Positions 9,384 to 21,645 of a DNA stretch of 64,000 nt are shown one piece after another. Numbering within the stretch: position 1 is the stretch's first letter; every line of letters begins with the position of its first letter. Made by a program: the position numbers and the translations under genes. Location of the stretch: positions 1 through 64,000 of the forward strand of contig SGPM01000038.1 in NCBI GenBank assembly GCA_004802725.1, written 5' to 3'. The stretch comes from Antrodiella citrinella (lineage: Eukaryota > Basidiomycota > Agaricomycetes > Polyporales > Steccherinaceae). The notes below the pieces were generated by a model that was not told the DNA's origin, made no database searches, and worked only from the letters and a program-made list of their open reading frames with translations.

Positions 9384-11335
9384 ATGACGCTGCGTCCTAT
9401 TCTTGCAATCTGTGGAACGACGGGGGTTGGAAAATCGAAGCTTGCCATTGAACTTGCTCTCGCTTTCTCAAACGCTGTCCACACGAACAACGATGGCACC
9501 CGACACCCGTGGCGTGGGGCGAGAATAATCAACGCAGATGCGATGCAAGTCTACGCAGGAATGGATATCTTGACAAACAAGGTTTCCTTGGACGAACAAT
9601 GTGGTGTTGACCATCTGTTGATGGGGTTCAAGAAACCGGGGGAGCAGTATGTCGTTGGTCAATGGATTCGGGATGCGACAGAAGCAGTGAGTGGGCCTTG
9701 CAAAAGAGTCACAAATGGCACTCTGATAATCCTCAGATAGAAGAGACACATCGGAGGAATCAACTGCCAATAGTGGTTGGCGGAACCTCCTACTGGATGC
9801 AACATCTTGTGTTCCCGGGTCGACTAGTCTCATCTTTCGATGAGTCCGATGCTGACCTCCATGAACAAACCTCCTCCGCTCCAGATGAACCCACTGTAGC
9901 TTCAGAACAACTTTATCAAGCTATGGCCAAAACTCCGCATGACCTACTTCAGCTCTACAACAACCTTCCCGATGTCTCACCTTCCGCAGGAACAGAGCCG
10001 GAAGCCGCATACACTCTCCATTCCCTCCTTGCATCGCTCGACCCTGCAGTCGCCGCACGATGGCATTGGAAAGACACAAGAAAGGTGTTGAGAAGTCTGC
10101 AGATCATCAAGCAGAGTGGACGGTTATCGAGCGATATCATTCATGAGCAGTCTCAGACCTCCTCCGAACCAAGGTATGTCTCAAGATCATATATTTATAT
10201 AGATCACCCCGTCGCTGATTCCTCAAAGGTATCGGACGTTGTTATTATGGCTCTACGCTAGACCTGAGGTCCTCAACCCACGTCTTGATGTGAGGGTAGA
10301 TGAGATGATGCAGGTCCAAACGTCTCTACTGCTCATACCAAATCGCGTTCTGACCGACCACTCATCGATGGTAGCGGGGCCTCCTCAAGGAAGTTGAAGA
10401 GCTTACGACCATTGCCGCTACACAGCCAGAGACCGTGCAGGACGCGGAACTTTCTCCAGAAATGGACTGCACGCTAGGAATTTACCAATCTATCGGTTCG
10501 TTGTTGATTTTTCATGTCTATCGCATAATGTAAGTATGTTGCATCTAGGATATCGGGAGTTCTCGCGATATTTGAACACCCCAGATTCTCCAGAACGGGA
10601 AAGAAATTACGTCGATGCTGTTGAACGTATGAAGACAGCAACACGAAAGTATGCGAAGCGACAAGTCCGGTGGATCCGCAATACACTGCTTCCTGTCGTG
10701 AACGCTGCCAATACTGCGACCGTGCAGAGCGGTAGTCTTCCGGTCGTACCTACGTACCTGCTTGATGCCACAGGTAAGCGTGGGTGTAACCTTGTTGACG
10801 CTGATTTTTTTCAACGAAGATGCGCAGAATTAGATTCATGGAACGAGAATGTCCGGGACGTCGCTCAACGGATAACCCGAGGTGCGCACGGTGGTCGTTA
10901 TCGTTCAAAGAACTGATCTTACGAGAGCTTTAGACTTTCTTGGAGAACAAAATCTTCCAGACCCTCTCGCCGTATCTAATGTCTCCAAGGAGATGCTGTC
11001 TATCAGCAACAAGACCGCAGAGTAAGCGTGCGATGTTTCTTGGCCGTTTGTATATATTGACACAGTCGCACAGTCCTATGGCGAAATTAAAAGCGCGACG
11101 CAGGGTGGTGTGCCCCGTCTGCACCGTCAGCAAATCGCAGCCGGTCATGATTGAAGAAGGCCATGAATGGCAAGTGCATGTTGGTACGAGACTCCACCGA
11201 CGGATGACCCAAAAAGAGGCACGGCGACTTGAAGATCTAGAACGTTCAGCTCGTCGAGCTGGACAAGGTCGAGATCGAAGTGTTGTGGAGGGATCTGAAG
11301 GTTCAGACGTCGATACGTCACTCTTACTCCAATGA
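9384..11335 (+). CDS. MOD5: tRNA dimethylallyltransferase with C2H2-like zinc finger
   Basis: Transfers a dimethylallyl group to A37 of tRNAs reading UNN codons (i6A37), in cytosol, nucleus and/or mitochondria. Eight exons join to about 526 aa (9384-9686, 9737-10173, 10229-10313, 10375-10495, 10549-10773, 10828-10881, 10928-11021, 11074-11335). The P-loop ICGTTGVGKSKLAIELA is near residue 10. INADAMQVYAGMDILTNK, VDHLLMGF, VVGGTSYWMQHLVF and RWHWKDTRKVLRSLQI are family signatures, and GIYQSIGYREFSRYL lies further on. The C-terminus has CPVC...H...H, the matrin-type zinc finger of eukaryotic MOD5/TRIT1. The acceptor of the last exon was chosen because the nearer AG at 11065 gives a frameshift. 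An upstream in-frame ATG at 9315 could give a longer isoform. Confidence 0.93.
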
Positions 11336-12198
11336 ACAGTGAATTTTACTTCTTCCTTTCTGATGCGTGTAACGTGGCACACACGACTAACATCTACTGC
11401 GAGCACCTTTACGTTCGTGCCTTCGAACGAGGCGATAGCAGAACATCCTTCAGACTATTCAACCGGCTTACAGCGCGTCAGGTCAGCTGCTGATTTTATT
11501 CAGTATAAGGCAGACCGTTCACTGTACTTTCTGACTGACGGCCCACGGGGACCTTCTATGTGTCGGAAAGGCCCTTGTGGCGGAAATTGAGGCGAGTAAC
11601 TTAAGTATCTGACTTGTTGGAACTGACCCTGATGTCCCTCTTTAGGTCCAAACCGTTACGACTGTGTTTTCGGTCGGTCATCTGAGGCCAGAACGTGTAG
11701 CTTAATATCCAATTCGGAGCTGAAATAACGAGTCGACCCAGCACGGCCTTACGTAATCGGAAGCTCAAGTGAGAGTTCAACATATTATAGGTCTTCTCGC
11801 AATGGTAGAGACCAAATTGAAACTGCTGGATGCCTTGTTAAACTGTCTCTCTACCCTTGGTCCAGGTCTGACTCGGAGCAAGGTTCAACATTCAATGTTC
11901 AACCCATGGACTTAAGTTCAGGCCATGCGTCGCATATGAACTGAAAAATTCGGTTCGTCACTGCCATTTTGGCGTTTTGAACCAGTTCACACCCAGTGAA
12001 CTTAAGGTTGATCATGAGACTACCGCTGGCAATAGCAATAGCGGAAAAAAATTTGAAGATCCCTTTTGTGCAAGACTTTTTGCCCGTTGAACAGTATATA
12101 GAGCTCGAGGACCTGCTTCAGTCTCATTTAACTAACAGCGCACTCGACCATTGAATTTGCATTGAATCCCACCTATCCTTCATCACGGAATCATCATT
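11336..12198. promoter_or_regulatory. Intergenic region and lectin promoter
   Basis: Downstream of MOD5 and upstream of the lectin. A TATA-like GTATATAG at 12094-12101 sits about 100 bp before the lectin ATG. Near 11882-11906 there is an imperfect inverted repeat of the form GGTTCAACATT-C-AATGTTCAACC. Open frames here lack codon or domain support. Confidence 0.45.
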
Positions 12199-12785
12199 AT
12201 GAGCCGTCCCGCTCCAGGTCGCTACGTCATCTACAACCGCGTCCTCAGCCCGTCGGGACAAAAGCTCGCCATGTCTTACAAGAACGGCGACTCTGGTGCT
12301 ACTGTCACCGCTCTCAACTATGCGCCCTATCAGGTCGTACGTATCCCCGGTCAAGTGTTGGAAGTAATACTGATTGAGCATCGGGTTGCGGCATACAGTG
12401 GGAAGTACAGAACTACGACTCTAGGACCCAGTCCATCAGTCCGCAGGGAACCAATCTCCAATGTGCTTGGGGTGATGGTTTCATCTCCGTCCTCCCTGCA
12501 GGGGGCTATGTGTGGGTCATTATCGGCAACGACGATGGATACACGTGCGTTGGTAATCTTCTACACTACTTCCTGTTGATGTTCATACTCGCTGCCTCAA
12601 AAGCATCCAAGATGGAGGCGAGAGCAACAGCTGGGGTGTTGACAGTGCCGTTGACTCTCATCTGGTACGTGCTATATCCCATACTCCCAAACTGTGTATT
12701 CACTGGCATTAAATAACCTTCGTAGGTCAACATCGGCCAGCCTACTGGCTCTGTCCAGCAGCGCTGGATCTTTGAAAAGATGTGA
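12199..12785 (+). CDS. Small ricin-B-like beta-trefoil lectin
   Basis: Four exons separated by three introns of about 55-65 bp encode roughly 130 residues. The protein starts MSRPAPGRYVIYNRVLSP and continues with GQKLAMSYKNG, VQNYDSRTQSISPQG, LPAGGYVWVI, TIQDGG and QQRWIFEKM at the end. This is the pattern of the short single-domain fungal ricin-B (beta-trefoil) lectins, including the Coprinopsis CCL2 group, which bind fucosylated chitobiose cores and act in defence against nematodes. There is no signal peptide, as usual for these cytoplasmic defence lectins. Family membership is seen in the sequence; sugar specificity and any defence activity here are inference. A TATA-like box lies about 100 bp upstream. 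Confidence 0.85.
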
Positions 12786-13086
12786 GGCCTAGGTGAGGCA
12801 TGCTCCCGCGATCTTACGAAATGATTCTGTTATGATTTTTCTACGAATCTGAAACCACCCGTTGTATGATAATGGCTGCAAGGAATATTGACTGTGGTTG
12901 CATGATGAATGCCATCTGCGCAGGTTCATTGTGTGAAGGTATCTTGATTGCACTCCGTCACCAGGGAGAGTAGTCAAAAGTGATGTTACATTCTCTCTTA
13001 GGAAGCTGTGGTTGTAGTAGTGTTACAGATCCAAACATTTATCATCTCATCTTGCGTCGATATCTCCTGGTTCTGAGGCCCGCCGT
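12786..13086. other. Convergent intergenic region
   Basis: Lies between the 3' ends of the lectin and the fasciclin gene. Nothing is recognised beyond likely 3' untranslated sequence. Confidence 0.5.
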
Positions 13087-15110
13087 TCAATTCTCGTCGG
13101 CCCACTTGACCAACCAATCTTCCCACCCCTGCCACTCATCCTCTTCAGACACCTGTCCATCGGCAGTGATATGTCTACCAGGGTCATGGTGATGGTGACC
13201 CTTGTGTGCTCGCGGGTTCAAGACCTTGTCAATGACATGCACAGCGCCGTTCCTGGCGGGCACGTCAGCCGCCTTCACCACGACACCGTTGACGATAAGT
13301 CTGGTGAAATACGACGGGCTGTGCGGCGGGATCGGGGATCGGTGCTCGTACTGCGCGACATGCACGTGCAGGGTGTGGTTGGTAAACAGGGTGGGGAGGT
13401 GACTGGAGTGCGCGTAAACTGGGTCGTGGTGCGGCGGTTTGTTGATACACTGCCAGTGGTGCGGGTTCAAATCGGGTTCAACAGCGACGATCTTGCGCGT
13501 CGCATAATCGATGATCACGCCGAGTGCGTTTGTGACCAAGCCAAAAGGACCGCCGTCTCTTAAGTTTGTAGGCTGCAGGTTACCCGGACGCTTCTCCTGT
13601 TCAGTGGGGGTTTTGATGTGGGCATCGAGACCCATGAACACGGGCTCATGCACCCCGAACATCTTGAGCTCGTCGACCCCTGCGTCGATACAACACTCCG
13701 GATCGGCACTGCGTGACACCACAGAATCAGTAGCGTTGTGGAAATAATCTGGCAAACCGATATTAGCGGAAGAACAAGAATTTGCCGTCACCAAGTCAAC
13801 GTACCGGAGTGCAAGATGACGTCTGGTACAACATGGTACTGAACGAGTTTCCCGAGGATCTTTTCGCCGAATGGCGAGAATAAGAACAGCCTGAGCTTCC
13901 ACGGCAACTTCTTCCATGCTGCATTGATGGGTGCAAAGACCGTGATGGAAGGTGATCCTTCAACCGTACCCTTTTCGCCGTCCTTGCCACGAATATAATG
14001 CCAGTCAGCCGCATCAGTGAGGCCGGTGCGTTGGACAGCAGACGTCTGTTCTTGGTGTCAGCATAGCGTTTCATCGTAGGAAGGGGACACCTACGAAAGT
14101 AGAGAAATAGTCGGAGAAGAGGAAAAGCTCTTGGAAAGCCGACGGAGGAGGGAGCACCGGATGGTTAGTGACATGGACCACTCCTACAGCACAGTTAGTA
14201 CATAAAAAATTGACGAGTACGTCTGCAGTGCGCACCGTTGGCGGTTTGTATGTCTGGCTTCACAACTTTGGCATAGAAGTTCACAACCAATGTCGGGTGC
14301 AAGAGCTTCCACTGCCCCGCGACGTGGATACGCAACGGCTTCCCGTCAAACGCACCATCCTTCGCAGCGTACGATGTCCCAAAAGTAGTGTTCTTCGCCA
14401 AGTCAGCTGCGGAGAGCGAATGAGGAAGAATGTGGTACGACAGGATGGCCCCTACGATCCTCTTCAGGATCTCTTTCTTGTGATCGTCATGGTCCTCATC
14501 CACGAGTGCCTCGAGAGCGGCGAGGGACTCCAAAGCGCTGAGATCCTTGTTTTCGTCGAGGAAGCAAGCCTCAAAGTCTTCGGAAAGAATGAAAGGGCTG
14601 TTGCAGCGGTTTCCGGACCGTTTTGGGGGACGCAGGGCCGAGTTTGGCGGGGCGAACAGAGTCAAGCTACGACACGACATGCATTCTTCAGACGTTGCCA
14701 TTCAACAAACAAATTCGTGAAGATAATCACCTAGCCGAAGAATCGTTCAAAGTGTTGATGATTTCATTTGTGAAGTTCACCAATTTGAAGAGACGGGTGA
14801 AGCTGGCAGTGCCAATTACGGTCATAAGCTGACAACCGTCAAGAAGATCCTCGCGAACTCACTGATCATCGTCTTTCAAGAACTCGTATATGGTTTTCTT
14901 GCTCACTTTCGGGTCCCAGTGAGGAGGAGGACCGTGAGGAAACTTGGGCGCAGGAAAATCGTCGCTGCTCCAAAGAGGCTCCTGGGGAACCACCCCTAAG
15001 TCAATGAACTTGGGGACTGCATTTCTCTTCAGCACACTCTCAGAACCAGGCAAGGCTGAGACGGAGAGTATCCCAAGGGTTACAGCTGTGAGGATACGAT
15101 GAACTAACAT
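13087..15110 (-). CDS. Secreted protein with two fasciclin (FAS1) domains
   Basis: Probable cell-surface or extracellular adhesion-type protein. The start at 15110 gives a clear signal peptide (MLVHRILTAVTLGILSVSALP). After several short introns the first FAS1 domain shows SFTRLFKLVN, LTLFAPPNSAL, IVGAILSYHILPHSLSA and ADLAKNTTFGTSY. The second shows DYFSTFTSAVQRTGLTD, ITVFAPINAAWKKLP, ILGKLVQYHVVPDVILHS, RLIVNGVVVKAADVPARNG and VHVIDKVLNP. These are the H1, H2 and YH-type motifs of FAS1. The C-terminus is unusually His-rich (HKGHHHHDPGRH) and ends acidic and Trp-rich without an obvious GPI signal. Homologues are common in wood-decay and mushroom fungi; the ligand is unknown. Confidence 0.88.
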
Positions 15111-15504
15111 GGTGGAACAAAGGAAGCTGTGAGGGGAAACCGACTGCGGTCAGTTCGGAATATATGTACGCAAGCTCTCGATTCCATGCTGCCGCCGTGA
15201 ATACGTAGGGAGGCGTCATTCCGCAGCCTGATCGTCGAATTGCGGCAGGACGGTCCTCGCTTTGACGCGATTTAAATAGGGAGCATCCGATCATTCGCCC
15301 CACGGCGGAGGCAAGCCTAACGCGTCTCTCGAGTCAACGAACGTTTGCAGTCACGAACATTAGTTCTCTAATTGAAACGGGGAACATGCAGTCCACGAGA
15401 AATGGATGAAATGCAGAGCAAGCAGAAGAGGAGGTTGAAAGCGAGCCCATGCTTGAGAATGGATACAATGGTAGAATTGACTGCGTCCCTGTGCATAGGT
15501 ACCT
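15111..15504. promoter_or_regulatory. Intergenic region, FAS1 promoter and VMA1 3' flank
   Basis: The minus strand carries a TATTTAAA box at about 15271-15278, some 160 bp upstream of the FAS1 start codon. The rest is the 3' flank of VMA1. No gene is seen. Confidence 0.4.
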
Positions 15505-17910
15505 TTACTCTGCCAGCTGACGGAACTTCTCCTGAATCTCGTTGTATAGAGCGTCCATCTTCTCCTTGATCGCATCCCGACCTTGTGTTGGGAGCTGCGG
15601 TCAAACTCATCAGAATTTGGATATAGGTCATGTAAGAATGGAACGAGACTCACCTCGAACTTCATCTGCGACAGCTTGAATATGATGTCCCCAGCCGAGT
15701 CCCTGATCTTCGCAAAAGTCAAGTCTGATGAGGTGACGGCCTTGAGCGCAGAGTCGTGGAACGCGACAAAGTTGCGCAACATGGCACTTGTCTTGTAGAA
15801 CGGACAGAAGCGATCGTAATCACTCATGCCGTTCTGCTGCAGGAAATCATCCTTTAGCATGCGTGCAACCTCCAGGGTGATCTTGTCGGATTCGCCCAGT
15901 GCGCTCTTTCCGACCAATTGAACAATTTCAGCAAGGTCATCCTCCTTCTGCAGAATCTCCTTCGTCCGTGTCCGGAGCTCGATGAAACCGGGCTCGGTAG
16001 TCTCGTAGTGAGGATCCAGCACCTTCGTGTACTTCGAGTATGATACGTTCCAGTTCACGGAGGGGAAATGCTTGCGTTGGGCGAGTTTCTTGTCCAAACC
16101 CCAGAACACCTGCACAATACCAAGAGTTGCTGATGTAACGGGGTCGGAGAAATCACCACCAGGAGGCGACACACTGCAAGATAACTTCTTGTCAGTAAAC
16201 CCTAGATATGTGGTCCGTTCAATACTCACGCGCCGACGATGGAGACTGTGCCCTGTCGGACGGGATTTCCGAGACATGTAACCTTTCCAGCACGTTCGTA
16301 GAAACTAGCCAATTTCGTGCCGAGGTACGCAGGGTATCCAGAGTCGGCAGGCATCTCTGCAAGGCGACCTGAAATTTCACGCAGTGCCTCAGCCCATCGA
16401 GAAGTAGAGTCAGCCATCATGGCAACATTGTTGCCTTGGTCACGGAAGTATTCTGCGAGGGTGATACCAGTGTAGATGGATGCCTCTCGCGCTGCGACAG
16501 GCATGTTCGAAGTATTGGCGACGAGGGTTGTACGCTTCATGATGGGCTCACGACGGTCACCGACCTCCATGGTAAGTTGGGGGAACTGCACATAGAGTCA
16601 GCACCATATATCACATATCGGGACCCAAGAGCGCTCACGTCCATAAGCACTTCAGCCATCTAATTTTTCAGATTTCAGCATAGTATAGGTGTAATATTTG
16701 GAACAGACTATACCTCATTTCCTCTCTCACCGCATCCGACATAAATCATGATATCAGAATTCGAGTACTTGGAGATAGCTTGCGAAATGACCGTCTTGCC
16801 GCAACCAAAAGCACCCGGAATAGCAGTTGTTCCGCCCTGTACACATCTTAACACAATAGTGAGTGAAGATAAAAACAATGGTAAGAGACAAACGTACGGG
16901 AACAGAGCGTCCAAAATACGTTGACCGGTCTGCAGAGGGTAATCTGCAGTGTGCTTCTCCGACACAGGACGAGGCGCACGGACGGGCCAGACCTGCATCA
17001 TGGTGTGTTCCGTTGTCTTGCCCTCGAACTCTGTCTCCAAAACGATATCCTGTTGTACCGCAGCAGCGTGAAATGACTAGCTACATTGAAATGAGAACAG
17101 CCTGCTCACGTTGACTGCGTAGCTGCCCTTCTCCGCGATCCGGGTGATAGTACCCATCGCTCGTGGAGGTAGCATAATCTTATGGTTGTCTACAAGCGAG
17201 TTCTCATACACGCGACCAAAGATATCGCCACCCGCCAAATGGTCGCCAACCTGTACATCTAGATTAGTTCCAGGGCTCTTTCCGCGGTGCAGTACGAACG
17301 CACCTTGAAGTTAACAGGGCTGAAATCCCATTGGAGTGAACGATCGAGGGCTTCGGTGTTGATACCGCGGGGAATGTAGATCGATTTCGAAAGCTCTTGT
17401 ATAGACTATGAAGCGTTCAGTCAGCATCTCACATCCAAGTGCTCATAGACGCAAAATACATACTCGGAGTGGTCGCTGGATTCCATCGACAATGTTACCC
17501 ATGAGACCTGTGCAGTATAAATATACGCTCGGCAAAAACGACGTCCCGGACAGACGTACCAGGACCAAGTTCTACACTCAGTGGCTTTCCCGTCCTTAGT
17601 ACGGGATCACCGACAGTTACTCCAGACGTCTCCTCGTACACCTGAATCGTAGCCTTGTCTGCGTCAATCCTAATAACCTCTGTGCATCGCAGGTAAGTTC
17701 CAACACATCGCACACAGCTTCGAGTGGTTACGCACCTCCTACAAGTTCATCATGTCCTACACGGACCAGCTCGTACATGGCACATCCCGTCATGTTTTCC
17801 GCGACGACGACAGGCCCGGACACACCGAAGACCTGGCCGAAGCGGGACTCGCGCTCTTCGTCTCTGACTTTGGGAAGATCCCTCCTCGCGTTGGGTAGTG
17901 CTCCGGCCAT
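15505..17910 (-). CDS. VMA1: V-type proton ATPase catalytic subunit A
   Basis: Catalytic A subunit of the V1 sector, which hydrolyses ATP to acidify vacuoles and Golgi/endosomes. The N-terminus is [19 protein letters not shown], then [28 protein letters not shown]. Further exons give [19 protein letters not shown] and an internal exon with the P-loop [79 protein letters not shown] and [17 protein letters not shown] follow, all diagnostic. The last exon ends [11 protein letters not shown] with the stop at 15505. About ten introns. No intein is present at the site used in yeast VMA1; instead a normal intron begins a few codons after GCGERGNE. It is divergently paired with RPT1. Confidence 0.95.
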
Positions 17911-18160
17911 TGTGAATGTTGTGGTGAACTGTGAAGACGTTCAGCAATGACGGGCGCGATTGCACTTTGGAGTGAGCGCTTAGTGGCGGATATGGATGGA
18001 CGCGCGTCTGGGTCAGAGTCTGAAGCCACCGCTTTTGGACAGGTCACGTTCTTATCTCCGAGGCGCGTCGTGACCGCATTGAATGCACTGACGCGTCCTC
18101 GACCTGCTTTCGAACACCTTTCTCAGTTTCTCTCCGTTCCGCACTCATTCTTACACAAAG
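17911..18160. promoter_or_regulatory. Compact divergent promoter, VMA1 / RPT1
   Basis: Only 250 bp separate the two start codons. On the minus strand at 18025-18030 there is GGTGGC, the core of the yeast proteasome-gene element PACE (GGTGGCAAA), but the three bases after the core do not match. It lies about 130 bp upstream of RPT1. Whether it acts is unknown. Confidence 0.35.
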
Positions 18161-20014
<1,854 letters not shown>

Positions 20015-20348
20015 AGAGAGATGGTGTCAGTGTAGTATGTATCTCATTCCCGAATGTTATATTATTCTTTTCCCCATTACTTAGAGCTTGGATGCCTGAA
20101 CTCGTGAATGCGCCACGTTGCTCTTCCATGATTGTAAACACACGATTGCTCATAATTCTTGAATGTGACATGTAGTAAGCTTCACTTTGTATCGAATGAT
20201 ACTGTTGCGTGCCACTTTTTGCTTGGTCTTCACAACCTGTGTGCGTTTGTGGGTGTCGTCACGAAAGTGTTATGTGTCACATGCGTCACGAGTTACAAAA
20301 ATCAAGGCTGGCGCGACTTGCTTGCTCCCGCAAACTTTCTCTGCGGTC
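20015..20348. other. RPT1 3' flank and uL30m promoter
   Basis: A tandem gap of about 330 bp. Nothing specific is recognised; a weak repeat of TGCGTCAC/TGTGTCAC lies at about 20273-20289. Confidence 0.4.
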
Positions 20349-20762
20349 ATGTCTTCATCGTTGCTGCTACGTTCGCCACCGCCTTCACGCGTTTCCTCGA
20401 TGCTGCGGGGCGGTCGCCGTCTGTTGTCCACCACCCCAACACGTCACTCCGAAGCTTCATCTTCATCCTCCTCAGAAGCAGCCAAAACGCACTACAAGAT
20501 CACACTGCAGCGTTCCGCCATCTCCCTTCCCTCCCGCTTCAAAGATACCCTCACATCTCTAGGCATTCACCGCCGTCTGCAAACCGTGTACCACCCACAC
20601 AACCCCATAAACGCGGGGAAGATCCTAAGGGTGAAGGAGCTGGTGACGGTCGAGAACGTGTCTGCGGACCATGTGAAAACGAAGACTGAGCAGAGAAGGG
20701 AGAGGAAGCCTCCGAGAGGGTTCGTGGTGACGGGGAACAAGGTCAGGGAGCAAGTGCTTTGA
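20349..20762 (+). CDS. MRPL33: Mitochondrial ribosomal protein uL30m
   Basis: Protein of the mitochondrial large ribosomal subunit, here a single uninterrupted exon of 137 codons. The ATG at 20349 starts a basic, Ser-rich presequence (MSSSLLLRSPPPSRVSS, GGRRLLSTTPTRH). The uL30 core follows: HYKITLQRSAISLPSRFKDT, TLTSLGIHRRLQTVYHPHNP and AGKILRVKELVTVENV. The longer open frame upstream of 20349 has no conserved sequence and was not used. The absence of introns is unusual among its neighbours but fits the small size. It is the second mitochondrial ribosomal protein gene in the window, not adjacent to the first. Confidence 0.9.
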   Translation: MSSSLLLRSPPPSRVSSMLRGGRRLLSTTPTRHSEASSSSSSEAAKTHYKITLQRSAISLPSRFKDTLTSLGIHRRLQTVYHPHNPINAGKILRVKELVTVENVSADHVKTKTEQRRERKPPRGFVVTGNKVREQVL

Positions 20763-21645
20763 GGTGCTAGAGGTGTGTTGCTTTTCCTTCGTGTTGCGTA
20801 TCTCGGACTAACGTTCCGTAGGTGCATACGTTGTTCCTGCGCATACGTTATAATCAAGGATATCAAGGGACCTCCCCACGTTCGATTTTTGCGCTCACGC
20901 GGTCTGCGATAATAGCTATGTTACCTTGAACTTACTTTACCACCGAAAGGTAAACAGTTTGCTTGAAACACATGATTATGTAACACAGGTTGGACATGCA
21001 CAAGATTGCTTCCAAGAACGACCAACGAGCCTGATACTTCGGAACGACGATTCCAGTGGCGTTCCGTCGTTGACCACGAGGTCCTCTCCTGTCCGTCATC
21101 GGGGTTCCTTCAGTATTGAGGATCGAGCGATAGACTGCACTCACTCAATTTTGTGCCACTCAGGCAAGCTGAAATACGGGACACAATCATGGCCGTCGGT
21201 CAACGTAAAGTGTATGTCGTGTTCCTATCGTGTTTAGTGTTGAGGTGAGGTGAGGTGAGGCAGGTGACTCGTTACAAACTAGGCGAGGCGAGGTACACCT
21301 CTCCGTTGCGTACCAATTTATTTAATGACCGTCCGACCGGGCTTAGATGTTTGGCATTCTACGAAGCAAACGATCCTTGCTCGGGGCTTGCTGTTCATAT
21401 AGCGCTCATAGGCAAATGACTCAGGCTGACGAAGAAGCGCAATCGAGACGCTATGGCCTACGGTCAAGTGTGGATGACGTGTTTCGTTGTACGTGAACGA
21501 TCACCGTCGACGGTGATCGATCATTACAGTCGTAGAAAGGGGAGGCAGCATTCGAGCTTTCCCCGCTCAAAAGGTATAAAGGAGCACGAATGGCAGAAAT
21601 GCACTGCAATCTCCCCTAAACCTGCACTCAAATCGGTCATTCTAT
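20763..21645. promoter_or_regulatory. Intergenic region with SDR promoter and minisatellite
   Basis: Holds a short GAGGT direct repeat (gaggtgaggtgaggtgagg at about 21242-21261), a 22-bp perfect palindrome at 21498-21519 (separate entry) and a TATA box TATAAA at 21575-21580, about 66 bp before the SDR start codon. No gene is recognised. Confidence 0.5.
21498..21519. promoter_or_regulatory. 22-bp perfect palindrome in SDR promoter
   Basis: The sequence reads CGATCACCGTC followed by its exact inverse complement GACGGTGATCG with no spacer. It lies 56 bp upstream of the TATA box and about 127 bp upstream of the start codon of the reductase gene. Perfect palindromes of this length fit binding of a dimeric transcription factor. 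It is a candidate operator by position only. Confidence 0.55.

Noticed and set aside
16700..16760. Possible intein in VMA1
   Set aside because: The flanking residues GCGERGNE continue after a short GT-AG intron; there is no room for an intein.
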